Assembly: GCF_041287255.1 (NCBI RefSeq) | Contig: NZ_JBGGTX010000002.1 | Span: 558,001-622,000, forward strand | Direction of reading: 5' to 3' | DNA: 64,000 nt | DNA from: Tamlana flava | GTDB lineage: Bacteria; Bacteroidota; Bacteroidia; Flavobacteriales; Flavobacteriaceae | Shown: positions 8,209 to 17,892 of the stretch, one piece after another | Numbering within the stretch: position 1 is the first letter of the stretch | Layout of the letters: every line of letters begins with the position of its first letter | Notes under the pieces: generated by a model | Databases searched by the model: none | Told to the model about the DNA's origin: nothing | Seen by the model: only the letters and a program-made list of their open reading frames with translations | Position numbers and translations under genes: made by a program

Positions 8209-9561
8209 ATGTATACATTTTCAAATAAATTAAAGACATTTTCTATCATTCTAATGGTTTTAGGATTGTTAGGTGTAGGATATGGTTTTATGACATCTCA
8301 TAAATCTTTTGAAGAAGTTGAAACCTTACTCGCCGAAGAAGCACATCACGGTAGTGGACATGTTGAAGAAGCTACGCATGCTGCACCTAGTCATGATGCC
8401 CATGCTATTGATTCCCATGGTGAGAAAGAACATGCCGGAGTTGATGAGCATGCCAAACATATTGAGCACGTGCAACACCAAATAGCAAACCGTCCTTGGT
8501 CTGCGCTTTATGTAGCGGCTTTTTTCTTTATGATGATTGCTTTAGGTATTTTAGCTTTTTATGCCATTCAAATTGCATCACAAGCAGGTTGGTCTCCGGT
8601 ATTGTTTAGAGTTATGGAAGGAATGACTTCTTACCTGTTGCCAGGAGGTTTAATCGTAATTGGTATAGCAGTGGCATCTCATTTTATTGGTCACAATAAT
8701 TTATTTGTTTGGATGGATCCTGAAGTTGTTGAACATGATAAGCTAATTCAAGGTAAATCAGGCTGGTTGAACATTTGGGGGTTTTTAATTAGAGGTCTTA
8801 TATTTTTAGGTGGATGGAGCTTATACCGTCATTTTTCTAGAAAATTTTCAATTGCGCAAGATACTGCCGAGGATAAAAGTAACTTTAAGAAATCGTTCCG
8901 TATTTCTGCAGGGTTCTTGGTGTTCTTCATATATACTGAATCTATGATGGCTTGGGACTGGATTATGAGTGTTGATCCTCACTGGTTCTCGACCTTATTT
9001 GGATGGTACGTTTTCGCTAGTATGTTTGTAAGCGGTATTACAGTTTTGGCTTTAATTACCATTTACTTAAAATCTAGAAACTATTTAGAGTTTGTAAACG
9101 AGAATCACTTACACGATGTTGCCAAGTTTATGTTTGCCTTCAGTATTTTCTGGACTTACCTGTGGTTCTCACAGTTTATGTTGATTTGGTACTCAAACAT
9201 TCCGGAAGAGGTAACCTATTTCGTATCTAGGTTTAACGACTATAAATTACCATTTTTAGGCATGGTAGTGTTAAACTTTGTATTCCCAATACTTATGTTA
9301 ATGAATGCAGATTACAAACGTATTCCTTGGTTTGTAGTTATGACAGGTCTTGTAATCTTGTTTGGTCATTATATTGATATATTCAACATGATTATGCCAG
9401 CTACTGTTGGAGACAGATGGTTTATCGGTATCCCGGAAATAAGTTCAATTTTGCTTTTTGCAGGACTGTTCATATTTGTAGTATTTACAGCTTTAACCAA
9501 AGCACCGTTATTAGTAAAAGGATATCCTTTTAGAAAAGAAAGTGAAGATTTTCATTATTAA
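8209..9561 (+). CDS. actF: Alternative complex III subunit ActF, quinol:cytochrome c oxidoreductase membrane subunit
   Basis: A 450-residue polytopic membrane protein related to ActC/NrfD, with about ten helices. Motifs include YTESMMAWDWIMSVDPHWFS and WTYLWFSQFMLIWYSNIPEE, both typical of ActF. Between the first and second helices is an insert of about 45 residues (around 45-91) with 12 histidines and many acidic residues, which could bind metal ions; that is inference. It follows actE by 24 bases and precedes coxB by 30. Confidence 0.92.
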   Translation: MYTFSNKLKTFSIILMVLGLLGVGYGFMTSHKSFEEVETLLAEEAHHGSGHVEEATHAAPSHDAHAIDSHGEKEHAGVDEHAKHIEHVQHQIANRPWSALYVAAFFFMMIALGILAFYAIQIASQAGWSPVLFRVMEGMTSYLLPGGLIVIGIAVASHFIGHNNLFVWMDPEVVEHDKLIQGKSGWLNIWGFLIRGLIFLGGWSLYRHFSRKFSIAQDTAEDKSNFKKSFRISAGFLVFFIYTESMMAWDWIMSVDPHWFSTLFGWYVFASMFVSGITVLALITIYLKSRNYLEFVNENHLHDVAKFMFAFSIFWTYLWFSQFMLIWYSNIPEEVTYFVSRFNDYKLPFLGMVVLNFVFPILMLMNADYKRIPWFVVMTGLVILFGHYIDIFNMIMPATVGDRWFIGIPEISSILLFAGLFIFVVFTALTKAPLLVKGYPFRKESEDFHY

Positions 9562-9591
9562 TTAAGAAATAAATAAAGACGAACGATACCA

Positions 9592-10665
9592 ATGACTGCT
9601 TTATTAACGATTATAGTTTTAGTATTTATTTTAGTTGCCATTTGGCAAATGGTAAAGATTTTCGATTTGGCTCAGGCCAGAAACGATCAAAGTACCTCAG
9701 GTGTTGCCAATGACAAAGACAATACAATAAACGGATATTTAATGATGGGCTTTTTAGCTTTCATTTACATCATCACTATTGTATGTTTTGCTAAGTGGGG
9801 AGATTTACCATTATTATCCAATTCGGCTTCAGAGCACGGACCAACTATAGATAACCTAATGATTGTTTCTATGGTTATTATCTTCTTCGTGCAAACAGTA
9901 ACGCAGTTCTTGCTTCATTATTTTGCTTTTAAATATAAAGGAGAAAAGGGTAAGAAAGCTTTGTTTTTTGCAGACAATAATAAATTAGAAGCTATTTGGA
10001 CCATTATTCCTGTTATAGTTTTAGCTGGTTTGATTATTTATGGATTAAGTACTTGGATAAATATAATGGGTGTTGATGAAAGTGATGACCCATTGGTGGT
10101 TGAGTTATATGCACAACAGTTTAACTGGAAAGCTAGGTATGGAGGTGCGGACAATACTTTGGGAAAGGCTAATGTTCGTTTAATTGATATTGACCGTGCA
10201 AATATTTTAGGATTGGATGAAGCTGACCCCAATGCACAGGATGATGTTATTGCAACTGAATTGCACTTGCCTGTAGGAAGACCTGTATTGTTTAAAATGC
10301 GTTCACAAGATGTGCTTCACTCGGCTTATATGCCACATTTTAGAGCACAGATGAACTGTGTGCCAGGTATGATTACCCAATTTGGGTTTACGCCAACAGT
10401 AACCACTGCCGAAATGCGTCAAACACCAGAAATTATTGAGAAAGTACAGCATATTAATGAAATTAGAGTAGAAAACAGCAAACCGTTGGTAGCTAAAGGT
10501 GAAGAGCCTTTGGAACGATACGAGTTTGATTACTTATTGCTTTGCAATAAAATCTGTGGAAAATCGCACTATAACATGCAAATGAAAATTGTGGTAGAAA
10601 CACAGGAAGAATATGATGCTTGGATGAAAGAGCAAAAAGAATTCAAAAACTCTCTGGTTAATTAA
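9592..10665 (+). CDS. coxB: Cytochrome c oxidase subunit II
   Basis: A 357-residue protein with an N-terminal hydrophobic helix and two further helices (about residues 48-70 and 80-145), then a periplasmic cupredoxin domain. The CuA site is complete: H243 in DVLHSAY, C318 and C322 in CNKICGKSH, H326 and M329. The residue between the cysteines, usually Glu (CxELC), is Lys here; its backbone carbonyl does the binding, so function should hold. It receives electrons from the ActA/ActE cytochromes. No cytochrome c domain is fused at its C-terminus, which fits direct transfer within a supercomplex with alternative complex III. Confidence 0.95.
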   Translation: MTALLTIIVLVFILVAIWQMVKIFDLAQARNDQSTSGVANDKDNTINGYLMMGFLAFIYIITIVCFAKWGDLPLLSNSASEHGPTIDNLMIVSMVIIFFVQTVTQFLLHYFAFKYKGEKGKKALFFADNNKLEAIWTIIPVIVLAGLIIYGLSTWINIMGVDESDDPLVVELYAQQFNWKARYGGADNTLGKANVRLIDIDRANILGLDEADPNAQDDVIATELHLPVGRPVLFKMRSQDVLHSAYMPHFRAQMNCVPGMITQFGFTPTVTTAEMRQTPEIIEKVQHINEIRVENSKPLVAKGEEPLERYEFDYLLLCNKICGKSHYNMQMKIVVETQEEYDAWMKEQKEFKNSLVN

Positions 10666-10692
10666 TTAAATAGATAAAAACGAAACAAGATT

Positions 10693-12486
10693 ATGTCAGC
10701 ACACGCAGATAACCACGCTCACGACGACGACCACGGACATCATCATAAGGAGACTTTTGTTACTAAATATATATTTAGTCAAGACCATAAGATGATTGCC
10801 AAGCAGTACCTTATTACAGGTACAATTATGGGAGTTATAGGTGTATTAATGTCTATGATGTTCCGTATGCAAATTGCATGGCCTGAAGAGCCTAATGTGT
10901 TGTTTGAGGCTCTATTGGGTAAATGGGCACCAGAAGGAGTTATGGACGCCGATATCTATTTGGCATTGGTAACCATTCATGGTACAATCATGGTATTCTT
11001 TGTTTTAACGGCAGGTTTGAGTGGTACGTTTAGTAATTTGTTAATTCCACTTCAAATAGGTGCCCGAGATATGGCTTCTGGATTTTTAAATATGGTATCA
11101 TACTGGTTATTCTTCTTATCAAGTGTTTTCATGGTGTTATCTTTATTCGTAGAAGCAGGGCCTGCAGCTGCTGGCTGGACAATCTATCCGCCCTTAAGTG
11201 CATTGCCTATGGCGCAAGGTGGCTCTGGAATGGGTATGACGCTGTGGTTGGTGTCTATGGCCATTTTTATTGCGTCATCACTTTTAGGTTCGCTTAATTA
11301 TATTGTAACTGTAATTAATTTGCGAACAAAAGGAATGTCAATGACAAGACTGCCACTTACTATTTGGGCATTTTTTATAACCGCGATTATTGGTGTGGTA
11401 TCATTCCCAGTATTATTGTCTGCTGCATTGTTATTGATTATGGATAGAAGTTTTGGAACATCATTCTTCTTATCAGATATTTTTATTCAGGGTGAAGTAT
11501 TGCATTATCAAGGAGGTTCTCCTGTATTATTTGAGCATTTGTTTTGGTTCTTAGGACACCCTGAGGTTTATATTGTAATATTACCAGCTATGGGATTGGT
11601 GTCTGAGATTATGGCATCAAATTCACGTAAACCGATTTTTGGTTATCGTGCGATGATTGCTTCTATATTGGCAATTGCATTCCTTTCAACAATTGTTTGG
11701 GGACACCATATGTTTGTTTCTGGTATGAATCCGTTTTTGGGATCAGTGTTCACCTTTACAACTTTATTGATTGCAATTCCATCGGCTGTAAAGGCCTTTA
11801 ACTGGATAACCACATTATGGAAGGGTAATTTACAGATGAATCCAGCAATGTTATTCTCTATTGGTTTTGTATCAACCTTTATTACAGGAGGATTAACAGG
11901 AATTATTTTAGGAGATAGTGCTCTAGATATAAATGTTCATGATACTTATTTTGTAGTGGCTCACTTCCACTTAGTAATGGGTATTTCTGCCTTGTATGGT
12001 ATGTTTGCAGGTATTTACCATTGGTATCCAAAAATGTTTGGACGCATGTTAAACAAAAATCTTGGTTATATTCACTTTTGGATAACCGCGGTTTGTGCTT
12101 ATGGGGTTTTCTTCCCGATGCACTTTATAGGAATGGCAGGTTTACCAAGAAGATACTATACAAACAGTAATTTCCCCTTGTTTGACGATTTGGCAAATGT
12201 TAATGTTGTAATAACCATATTTGCGCTTGTTGGTGGTGTGGTTCAAATAGTATACTTATACAATTTCTTTACGAGTATTTTCTATGGAAGGAAAGCTGTT
12301 CAAAACCCTTGGAAATCAACTACTTTGGAATGGACTGCTCCTGTAGAGCACATGCACGGTAACTGGCCAGGAGAGATTCCTCATGTTCATAGATGGGCAT
12401 ATGATTACAGCAAACCTGGACACGAAGATGATTTCGTTCCACAAAATATTCCTCTTAAAGATGGTGAAGAAGAACTTCAGCATTAG
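10693..12486 (+). CDS. coxA: Cytochrome c oxidase subunit I (A1-type)
   Basis: The 597-residue catalytic subunit. All metal ligands are present: H96 (HGTIMVFF) and H426 for heme a, H424 for heme a3 (both in VVAHFHLVMG), and H289, H338 and H339 for CuB. GHPEVY supplies the cross-linked Tyr293 and the Glu of A1-type D-channel enzymes. The first 20 residues hold seven histidines (HADNHAHDDDHGHHH), an unusual start. It reduces O2 to water and pumps protons. Last gene of the operon, followed by a strong terminator; subunits III and IV lie at 51286-53281. Confidence 0.97.
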   Translation: MSAHADNHAHDDDHGHHHKETFVTKYIFSQDHKMIAKQYLITGTIMGVIGVLMSMMFRMQIAWPEEPNVLFEALLGKWAPEGVMDADIYLALVTIHGTIMVFFVLTAGLSGTFSNLLIPLQIGARDMASGFLNMVSYWLFFLSSVFMVLSLFVEAGPAAAGWTIYPPLSALPMAQGGSGMGMTLWLVSMAIFIASSLLGSLNYIVTVINLRTKGMSMTRLPLTIWAFFITAIIGVVSFPVLLSAALLLIMDRSFGTSFFLSDIFIQGEVLHYQGGSPVLFEHLFWFLGHPEVYIVILPAMGLVSEIMASNSRKPIFGYRAMIASILAIAFLSTIVWGHHMFVSGMNPFLGSVFTFTTLLIAIPSAVKAFNWITTLWKGNLQMNPAMLFSIGFVSTFITGGLTGIILGDSALDINVHDTYFVVAHFHLVMGISALYGMFAGIYHWYPKMFGRMLNKNLGYIHFWITAVCAYGVFFPMHFIGMAGLPRRYYTNSNFPLFDDLANVNVVITIFALVGGVVQIVYLYNFFTSIFYGRKAVQNPWKSTTLEWTAPVEHMHGNWPGEIPHVHRWAYDYSKPGHEDDFVPQNIPLKDGEEELQH

Positions 12487-12510
12487 TTAACAGAATAACT
12501 CTTACAAATA

Positions 12511-12538
12511 CAAAACCCGCCTTTTTAGGCGGGTTTTG
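12511..12538 (+). terminator. Terminator of the act-cox operon
   Basis: Perfect 11-bp stem CAAAACCCGCC / GGCGGGTTTTG with loop TTTTTA, 25 bases after the coxA stop. The A and T ends mean it could act on both strands. Confidence 0.88.
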
Positions 12539-12719
12539 TCGTTTAAACGCATATTATTTCGACGAAACGTATAATTTATTTAAAAAATTCGATGAAATAC
12601 AAAAAAATCAGTTAAATTGCACAAACAAATATTTTATGCATGTGCTTCTCAAAAACATGGATTAAAGAGGGTACAACATAATATTTATGCTAATTAATCA
12701 ACATTTTAATTTTTCAATT

Positions 12720-15700
12720 ATGAAAACAAACCTACTGATTAGAAAAGCATTTAGCCATGCCTTGTTTTCTTTGTTGTTATTTGGGTTATCTGCAAAAATT
12801 TCAGCACAGTGTCCCACTATAACTGATTCTAGCCCACCACCAATTTGTGATGCTTCGGGTTATACTTTTACCAATTTAAGTGCAGACTATGCAGTTGATG
12901 GCGGAAATGGTATAGTTTGGTATGACGCTGATTCAGGAGGTAATTTGTACAACAACAATCAACTTCTTGCAGAAGGTATATATTATATAGATGATAACTC
13001 AGGAACCTGTGGTGTAGCCAGATCATCTATAGTTGTCGATTTTCAAGTGGATCCTACGGGACAAAATTTAGACCGTATTTATTGTAGCAATGAAAATGCC
13101 ACAATCCAGACTTATATAGATGATGTATTACAATCTAGCATTCCAGTTGGGGGTTCGGTACAGATTTATACGGATTATGCTTTAACAAACCAAGCAAGTA
13201 CTTCTGACCTATTACCTTCAGGCGCTTCAAACTATTTTATTGTTTTTATAGATAACAGTGGTTGTAAGAGCCAGTTGGAAATTGGCCAAGTAGGGGTTTT
13301 TGATGCTCCAGCAGATGCAACACCTCAAAATACGCAAGACTTTTGTTCTGATACCAATGCAACTATTGGAAGTTTAAATCCAGGAACTACCGCTACCAAC
13401 TACAATTGGTATGATAGTTTAGACACCTTTGGAAATCCGATTCAACCCGCTCTGTCATTGAGTGAACCTTTAGTTGATGGAAACACATATTACATTCAAG
13501 TTGATGATGTGTTTTGTGTGAGTAATCCAGTTGCAGTTACTGTAAATGTTGATGACCCAGCTGATGCCGGTGGTTCAGCTGCTTTGGAATATTGTAATGA
13601 TAGCTTGCCTGTTTCAGATTTTAACTTGTTTGATGAATTAGGAGGAACACCAGATACAACAGGAACTTGGTCTGGGCCATTGCCTACATCAAACGGATAT
13701 CAGGGGACGGTTAATATTTCGTCATTAACAACGGCTGGTACTTATACATTTTCTTATATGGTATTGAGTAATAGTGCTTGTCCTGATGCTACTTCAAATG
13801 TTGTAATTACGGTTTATGAAACCTATAGTTCTGGAACACCTTCACCTGCAAACTCAGCTTCATTTTGCGAGGCTAGCCTACCTACTTCCTTTGATTTGTT
13901 TACGTTAATTGAAAACTATGATGCAGGAGGACAATGGACACAAGGGACAACCAGTACAGACCCTGTTGTTTTGTCAAATATAGATTTAACCGGCTTTACA
14001 CCTGCCACATATAATTTTACATATACGCAAAACCTTTTACCGAACCCTTGTCCAGAGGAATCTACAACGGTTCAGGTTATTGTTTTGGCCGATCCAAATG
14101 CAGGGGTTGCTATAAATCAAGTGTTTTGTGAGAATGATTTGGCGGCAAACTCGCCTTTCGAGTTATTTAATGCTCTAGATGGTTCTCAAGACCATAACAG
14201 TGGTACTTGGATGGATTCTAGTAACGCAATAATTTCAAATTCCTTGGATATTACCACGTTAACAGTATCAGGAAGTCCATATTCATACAGTTATACCATT
14301 GATAATGGAACTTGCTTTGATACCGAAACCATAACTATAACCATTGCACCAGCTCCAGAATCTGGAACGGCAAATGCACCGATAGAATTTTGTGAAGGAG
14401 CAGTTCCAACAAGTTATGATTTATTCGATTTATTGACAGGTGAAGATCAAGCAGGGACTTGGATTGACGATGATGCCACTGGAGTGCTTACAGGCAATAC
14501 AGTTGATTTATCTGGACTAACCCCATCAACTTATAACTTCACCTATGATGTAACGGCAATAGGAAGTTGTGATGATTTGAATGTAACAGTAAGTGTTATT
14601 ATCAACCCGATTCCAAATACTGGAACGCCAACCCCAGCTATTTTCTGTGAAAATGACTTGACCGCCAATTCCCCATTGGATTTATTCGGACAATTATCAG
14701 GAGAAGATGCCAATGGAACATGGTCAGATGATAATTCCACAGGAGCCCTAACGGGAAGTGATGTTGATTTAACCATTTTAGCGATTGGTTCATATAATTT
14801 TACATACACTATAACCGATGCTAATGGTTGTACAAATAGTAGTACTATTGTAGTTACTGTTGAAGATGCACCAGAATCAGGAACAGCAAATGCACCTGTG
14901 GAATTTTGTGAGGGAGTAGCTCCATCAAGTTATGATTTATTTGATTTATTGACAGGTGAGGACCAAGCAGGAACTTGGATTGACGATGATGCCACTGGAG
15001 TGCTAACGGGTAACACAGTTGATTTATCCGGACTAATCCCAGCAACTTATAATTTCACTTATGATGTAACACCCATAGGAAGTTGTGACGATGTAGATGT
15101 TACAGTAAGTATAGTAATAAATGACACCTCGGCGCCAACCGCTGCTTCACCACAAGAGTTTTGCGATACAGCAACAGTGGCCGATTTAGTTGCTACTGGT
15201 AATTCAGTTCAATGGTATGATGTTGCAACAGGAGGATCTCCATTAGCAGTCACAACAGCGTTGGTTGATGGACAAACCTACTACGCTACTCAAACAGATG
15301 CTACAACAGGTTGCGAATCTTCGGTTAGAACACTTGTTTCAGTAACCATTTATACATCACCAAATGCTGGAAATCCAAATAGCTCGTCTATAGTAGCTTG
15401 TAATAATGACAACAATATTGATTTGTTAACTGCTTTAGATGGAACACAAGATGCAGGAGGAACATGGAACAATGATGATGGAGTAGGTTCTTTATCAGGA
15501 AATATATTTGATGCTACAGGAGTTTCAGCCGGAACATACAGCTTTACTTATACAGTAATAGCCTCTTCGCCATGTTTAGATGATAGTGAAACCATTACCA
15601 TCACAATTGAAGGGCCCTTAAATGAGGGTACGGATGGTTCACCATTGGATTTATGCAGTAATAATGGAACAGTTGATTTATTTACTCAATTAGGAGGAAC

Positions 15701-16883
15701 ACCAGATACTGGAGGAACTTGGTCTCCAGCTTTAACAAGTGGAACAGGAGTTTTCGACCCATTAGTTGATGCACCAGGTACTTACACCTATTCGCTAACA
15801 AATGCTTGCGGAACGGCATCAAGTAGTATTGATGTTTCTGTCACTATAGCGCCAAATGCCGGTGCCGATGATGTTGCTGGTTTATGCGCTATTGATGCAC
15901 CAATAGATTTATTTACATTATTGGGTAATGCAGCCCAAAGTGGAGGAACTTGGTCACCAGCCTTAACAAGCGGAACCGGAGTTTTCGATCCATCAGTTGA
16001 TGCACCAGGTGTTTATACTTATACGGTAGCGGCGGTTTCGCCATGTTCACCAGATGCAACAGCAAATATTACGGTTACGATTGATGACACACCAACGCCA
16101 ACAGTTGCAAACGGCAATCCGGAATTTTGTTTGGCTGACAGTCCCCTCGTTTCAGATTTAGATTCTACCATTAGCTCTACAGGAACGATAAACTGGTATG
16201 AAGATACAGCTTTAACATTGGCATTAAATGGTACCGAAGCTTTAGTTGACGGTGAAGATTATTATGCAACCCAAACGAATACTTCAGGTTGTGAGTCTTC
16301 AACCAGCGTTCAAATCAACGTAACCATTAATGATTCACCGACACCATCATTGGCCGATGCCTCAATGGAATACTGTATTAATGATGCACCAACCATTGCC
16401 AGCTTAACATCAAACACAAATTACGATTCAGCTCAATATAGTCTGGTTTGGTATGATGATGCTACAGGTGGTTCTGCCATTTCAAGTGATACGAGTTTAA
16501 CAAATTCGACCTACTACGCTGCGTTGATAGATTTTACAACAAGTTGTGAAAGTAGTGTGCGATTGGCAGTAACGCCAGATTTAACGGCCTGTGGCAAACT
16601 ACAATTGCCTGATGGTTTCTCACCAAACAACGATGGTGTTAACGACACCTATGATGTAGATAATCTGGCATTTTTATATCCAAATTTCGAAATAGAAATT
16701 TATAACCGAAATGGCAATATGGTGTATAAAGGAAATGCCAGCACACCGAGATTTGATGGAACGGCAAACCAATCAAGGATTATTTCAAAAGGTGATTTGC
16801 CAGTTGGGGTATATTTCTACATTTTCAAATTCAACGATGGCCAAAACAAGCCGGAACAAGGACGCTTATACTTAAGCAGATAA
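12720..16883 (+). CDS. Large repeat-rich surface protein with type-B T9SS C-terminal sorting domain
   Basis: A 1387-residue exported protein. A signal peptide (MKTNLLIRK... ending ISAQ) leads into a long array of Ig-like repeats of about 85 residues. Each has a cysteine in a motif like FCE or YCN near its start, LFDLL/LFTLL, and a GTW core. The end (LPDGFSPNNDGVNDTYDV ... VGVYFYIFKF) is the gliding-motility-associated CHU_C-type domain that directs type-B secretion through the type IX system. It probably acts as a surface adhesin. The ATG at 12687 is also in frame, but 12720 begins the signal peptide. PorP/SprF and OmpA genes follow, as usual for this class. Two repeat pairs are nearly identical in DNA. 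Confidence 0.88.
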   Translation: MKTNLLIRKAFSHALFSLLLFGLSAKISAQCPTITDSSPPPICDASGYTFTNLSADYAVDGGNGIVWYDADSGGNLYNNNQLLAEGIYYIDDNSGTCGVARSSIVVDFQVDPTGQNLDRIYCSNENATIQTYIDDVLQSSIPVGGSVQIYTDYALTNQASTSDLLPSGASNYFIVFIDNSGCKSQLEIGQVGVFDAPADATPQNTQDFCSDTNATIGSLNPGTTATNYNWYDSLDTFGNPIQPALSLSEPLVDGNTYYIQVDDVFCVSNPVAVTVNVDDPADAGGSAALEYCNDSLPVSDFNLFDELGGTPDTTGTWSGPLPTSNGYQGTVNISSLTTAGTYTFSYMVLSNSACPDATSNVVITVYETYSSGTPSPANSASFCEASLPTSFDLFTLIENYDAGGQWTQGTTSTDPVVLSNIDLTGFTPATYNFTYTQNLLPNPCPEESTTVQVIVLADPNAGVAINQVFCENDLAANSPFELFNALDGSQDHNSGTWMDSSNAIISNSLDITTLTVSGSPYSYSYTIDNGTCFDTETITITIAPAPESGTANAPIEFCEGAVPTSYDLFDLLTGEDQAGTWIDDDATGVLTGNTVDLSGLTPSTYNFTYDVTAIGSCDDLNVTVSVIINPIPNTGTPTPAIFCENDLTANSPLDLFGQLSGEDANGTWSDDNSTGALTGSDVDLTILAIGSYNFTYTITDANGCTNSSTIVVTVEDAPESGTANAPVEFCEGVAPSSYDLFDLLTGEDQAGTWIDDDATGVLTGNTVDLSGLIPATYNFTYDVTPIGSCDDVDVTVSIVINDTSAPTAASPQEFCDTATVADLVATGNSVQWYDVATGGSPLAVTTALVDGQTYYATQTDATTGCESSVRTLVSVTIYTSPNAGNPNSSSIVACNNDNNIDLLTALDGTQDAGGTWNNDDGVGSLSGNIFDATGVSAGTYSFTYTVIASSPCLDDSETITITIEGPLNEGTDGSPLDLCSNNGTVDLFTQLGGTPDTGGTWSPALTSGTGVFDPLVDAPGTYTYSLTNACGTASSSIDVSVTIAPNAGADDVAGLCAIDAPIDLFTLLGNAAQSGGTWSPALTSGTGVFDPSVDAPGVYTYTVAAVSPCSPDATANITVTIDDTPTPTVANGNPEFCLADSPLVSDLDSTISSTGTINWYEDTALTLALNGTEALVDGEDYYATQTNTSGCESSTSVQINVTINDSPTPSLADASMEYCINDAPTIASLTSNTNYDSAQYSLVWYDDATGGSAISSDTSLTNSTYYAALIDFTTSCESSVRLAVTPDLTACGKLQLPDGFSPNNDGVNDTYDVDNLAFLYPNFEIEIYNRNGNMVYKGNASTPRFDGTANQSRIISKGDLPVGVYFYIFKFNDGQNKPEQGRLYLSR
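14355..14606 (+). repeat. Intragenic repeat, copy 1
   Basis: About 252 bases, encoding residues 546-629 of the adhesin, nearly identical in DNA to 14871-15122. Shared stretches include the codons for DLFDLLTGEDQAGTWIDDDA. Confidence 0.85.
14871..15122 (+). repeat. Intragenic repeat, copy 2
   Basis: Second copy of 14355-14606, offset by exactly 516 bases (172 codons, two Ig-like units), so the reading frame is kept. Most differences are single substitutions, many at third positions. Confidence 0.85.
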
Positions 16884-16911
16884 TTTATAGATAAAGCAAA
16901 ATTTAGAAACG

Positions 16912-17874
16912 ATGAAAAATTTAAAGACATATCATAAAATAGCTGCTTTGTTAAGTTTGACGTTCTTGTCATTTCAAAGCTTTGCACAGCAAGACCCTCA
17001 GTTTACACAGTATATGTATAACATGAGCGTAATAAATCCGGCTTATGCTACTGCAGAAGATGGTATTTTGAACTTGGGAGGCCTATACAGAACACAATGG
17101 GTTGGTGTAGAAGGCGCTCCAAAAACAGGAACCTTTTTCGCCCATACGCCAATAAATGAAAAAATTGAAATGGGTATTTCATTTACCAACGATAATATTG
17201 GCGATGTCGTAAACGAAAATAACATATATGCCGATTTTGCTTATGTGTTGCCAGTTGGCATTGAAAGTAAGATATCATTCGGTTTAAAAGCGGGCTTAAC
17301 CCTTTTTGACACCAATTTTGATGGCTTTATGCTACAATCCGGAAATGCAAAAAACGGACTCGATTTCGCTTTTAACGAAAACATCAACCGAACGTTTCCA
17401 AATCTGGGTATTGGTGCCTTCTTCTTTTCAGAAAACTACTATTTGGGTTTATCTGCACCGAACATGCTTTCAACAAAGCATCTTGAGAACCAAAACGGCA
17501 TAAAAGCCACGGGAGTTGAAAACGTGCATTATTTCTTTACAGGTGGTTATGTTTTCGATTTGAGCAAAAACCTAAAACTAAAGCCTGCCTTTATGGGAAA
17601 AGCAGTTAAAGGTGCCCCTCTGGCGTTGGATTTTACAGCAAGCGTTTTGGTTAATGAGCGGTTGGAAGCTGGCCTTGCCTATCGTTTAGATGATGCCGTG
17701 AGTGCCTTGGTGAATTTTAGAATAACTCATGAATTAAGAATTGGATATGCTTATGATTATACTACGAGTAACTTAACCGATTACAGTTCAGGGTCGCATG
17801 AAATATTCATTTTGTTTGATGTTGATTTATTCGGATTTAAAAGCGGGTATGATCGTTCACCAAGATTCTTCTAA
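16912..17874 (+). CDS. PorP/SprF family type IX secretion membrane protein
   Basis: A 320-residue outer-membrane beta-barrel of the PorP/SprF family. After a signal peptide (ending SFAQ) it has the family opening QDPQFTQYMYNMSVINPAYA and then LGGLYRTQWVGVEGAP. SprF-like proteins sit next to large type-B substrates and are needed for their display on the surface, so this one probably serves the adhesin 28 bases upstream. The OmpA gene follows by 18 bases, giving the usual three-gene module. Confidence 0.92.
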   Translation: MKNLKTYHKIAALLSLTFLSFQSFAQQDPQFTQYMYNMSVINPAYATAEDGILNLGGLYRTQWVGVEGAPKTGTFFAHTPINEKIEMGISFTNDNIGDVVNENNIYADFAYVLPVGIESKISFGLKAGLTLFDTNFDGFMLQSGNAKNGLDFAFNENINRTFPNLGIGAFFFSENYYLGLSAPNMLSTKHLENQNGIKATGVENVHYFFTGGYVFDLSKNLKLKPAFMGKAVKGAPLALDFTASVLVNERLEAGLAYRLDDAVSALVNFRITHELRIGYAYDYTTSNLTDYSSGSHEIFILFDVDLFGFKSGYDRSPRFF

Positions 17875-17892
17875 AATTTAATAATAGGAAAG

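Noticed and set aside
12558..12601. Imperfect direct repeat TTCGACGAAACGTA / TTCGATGAAATACA before the adhesin gene
   Set aside because: Only 10 of 14 positions agree and the region is AT-rich; it is not convincing as an operator. No consensus promoter could be placed here either.
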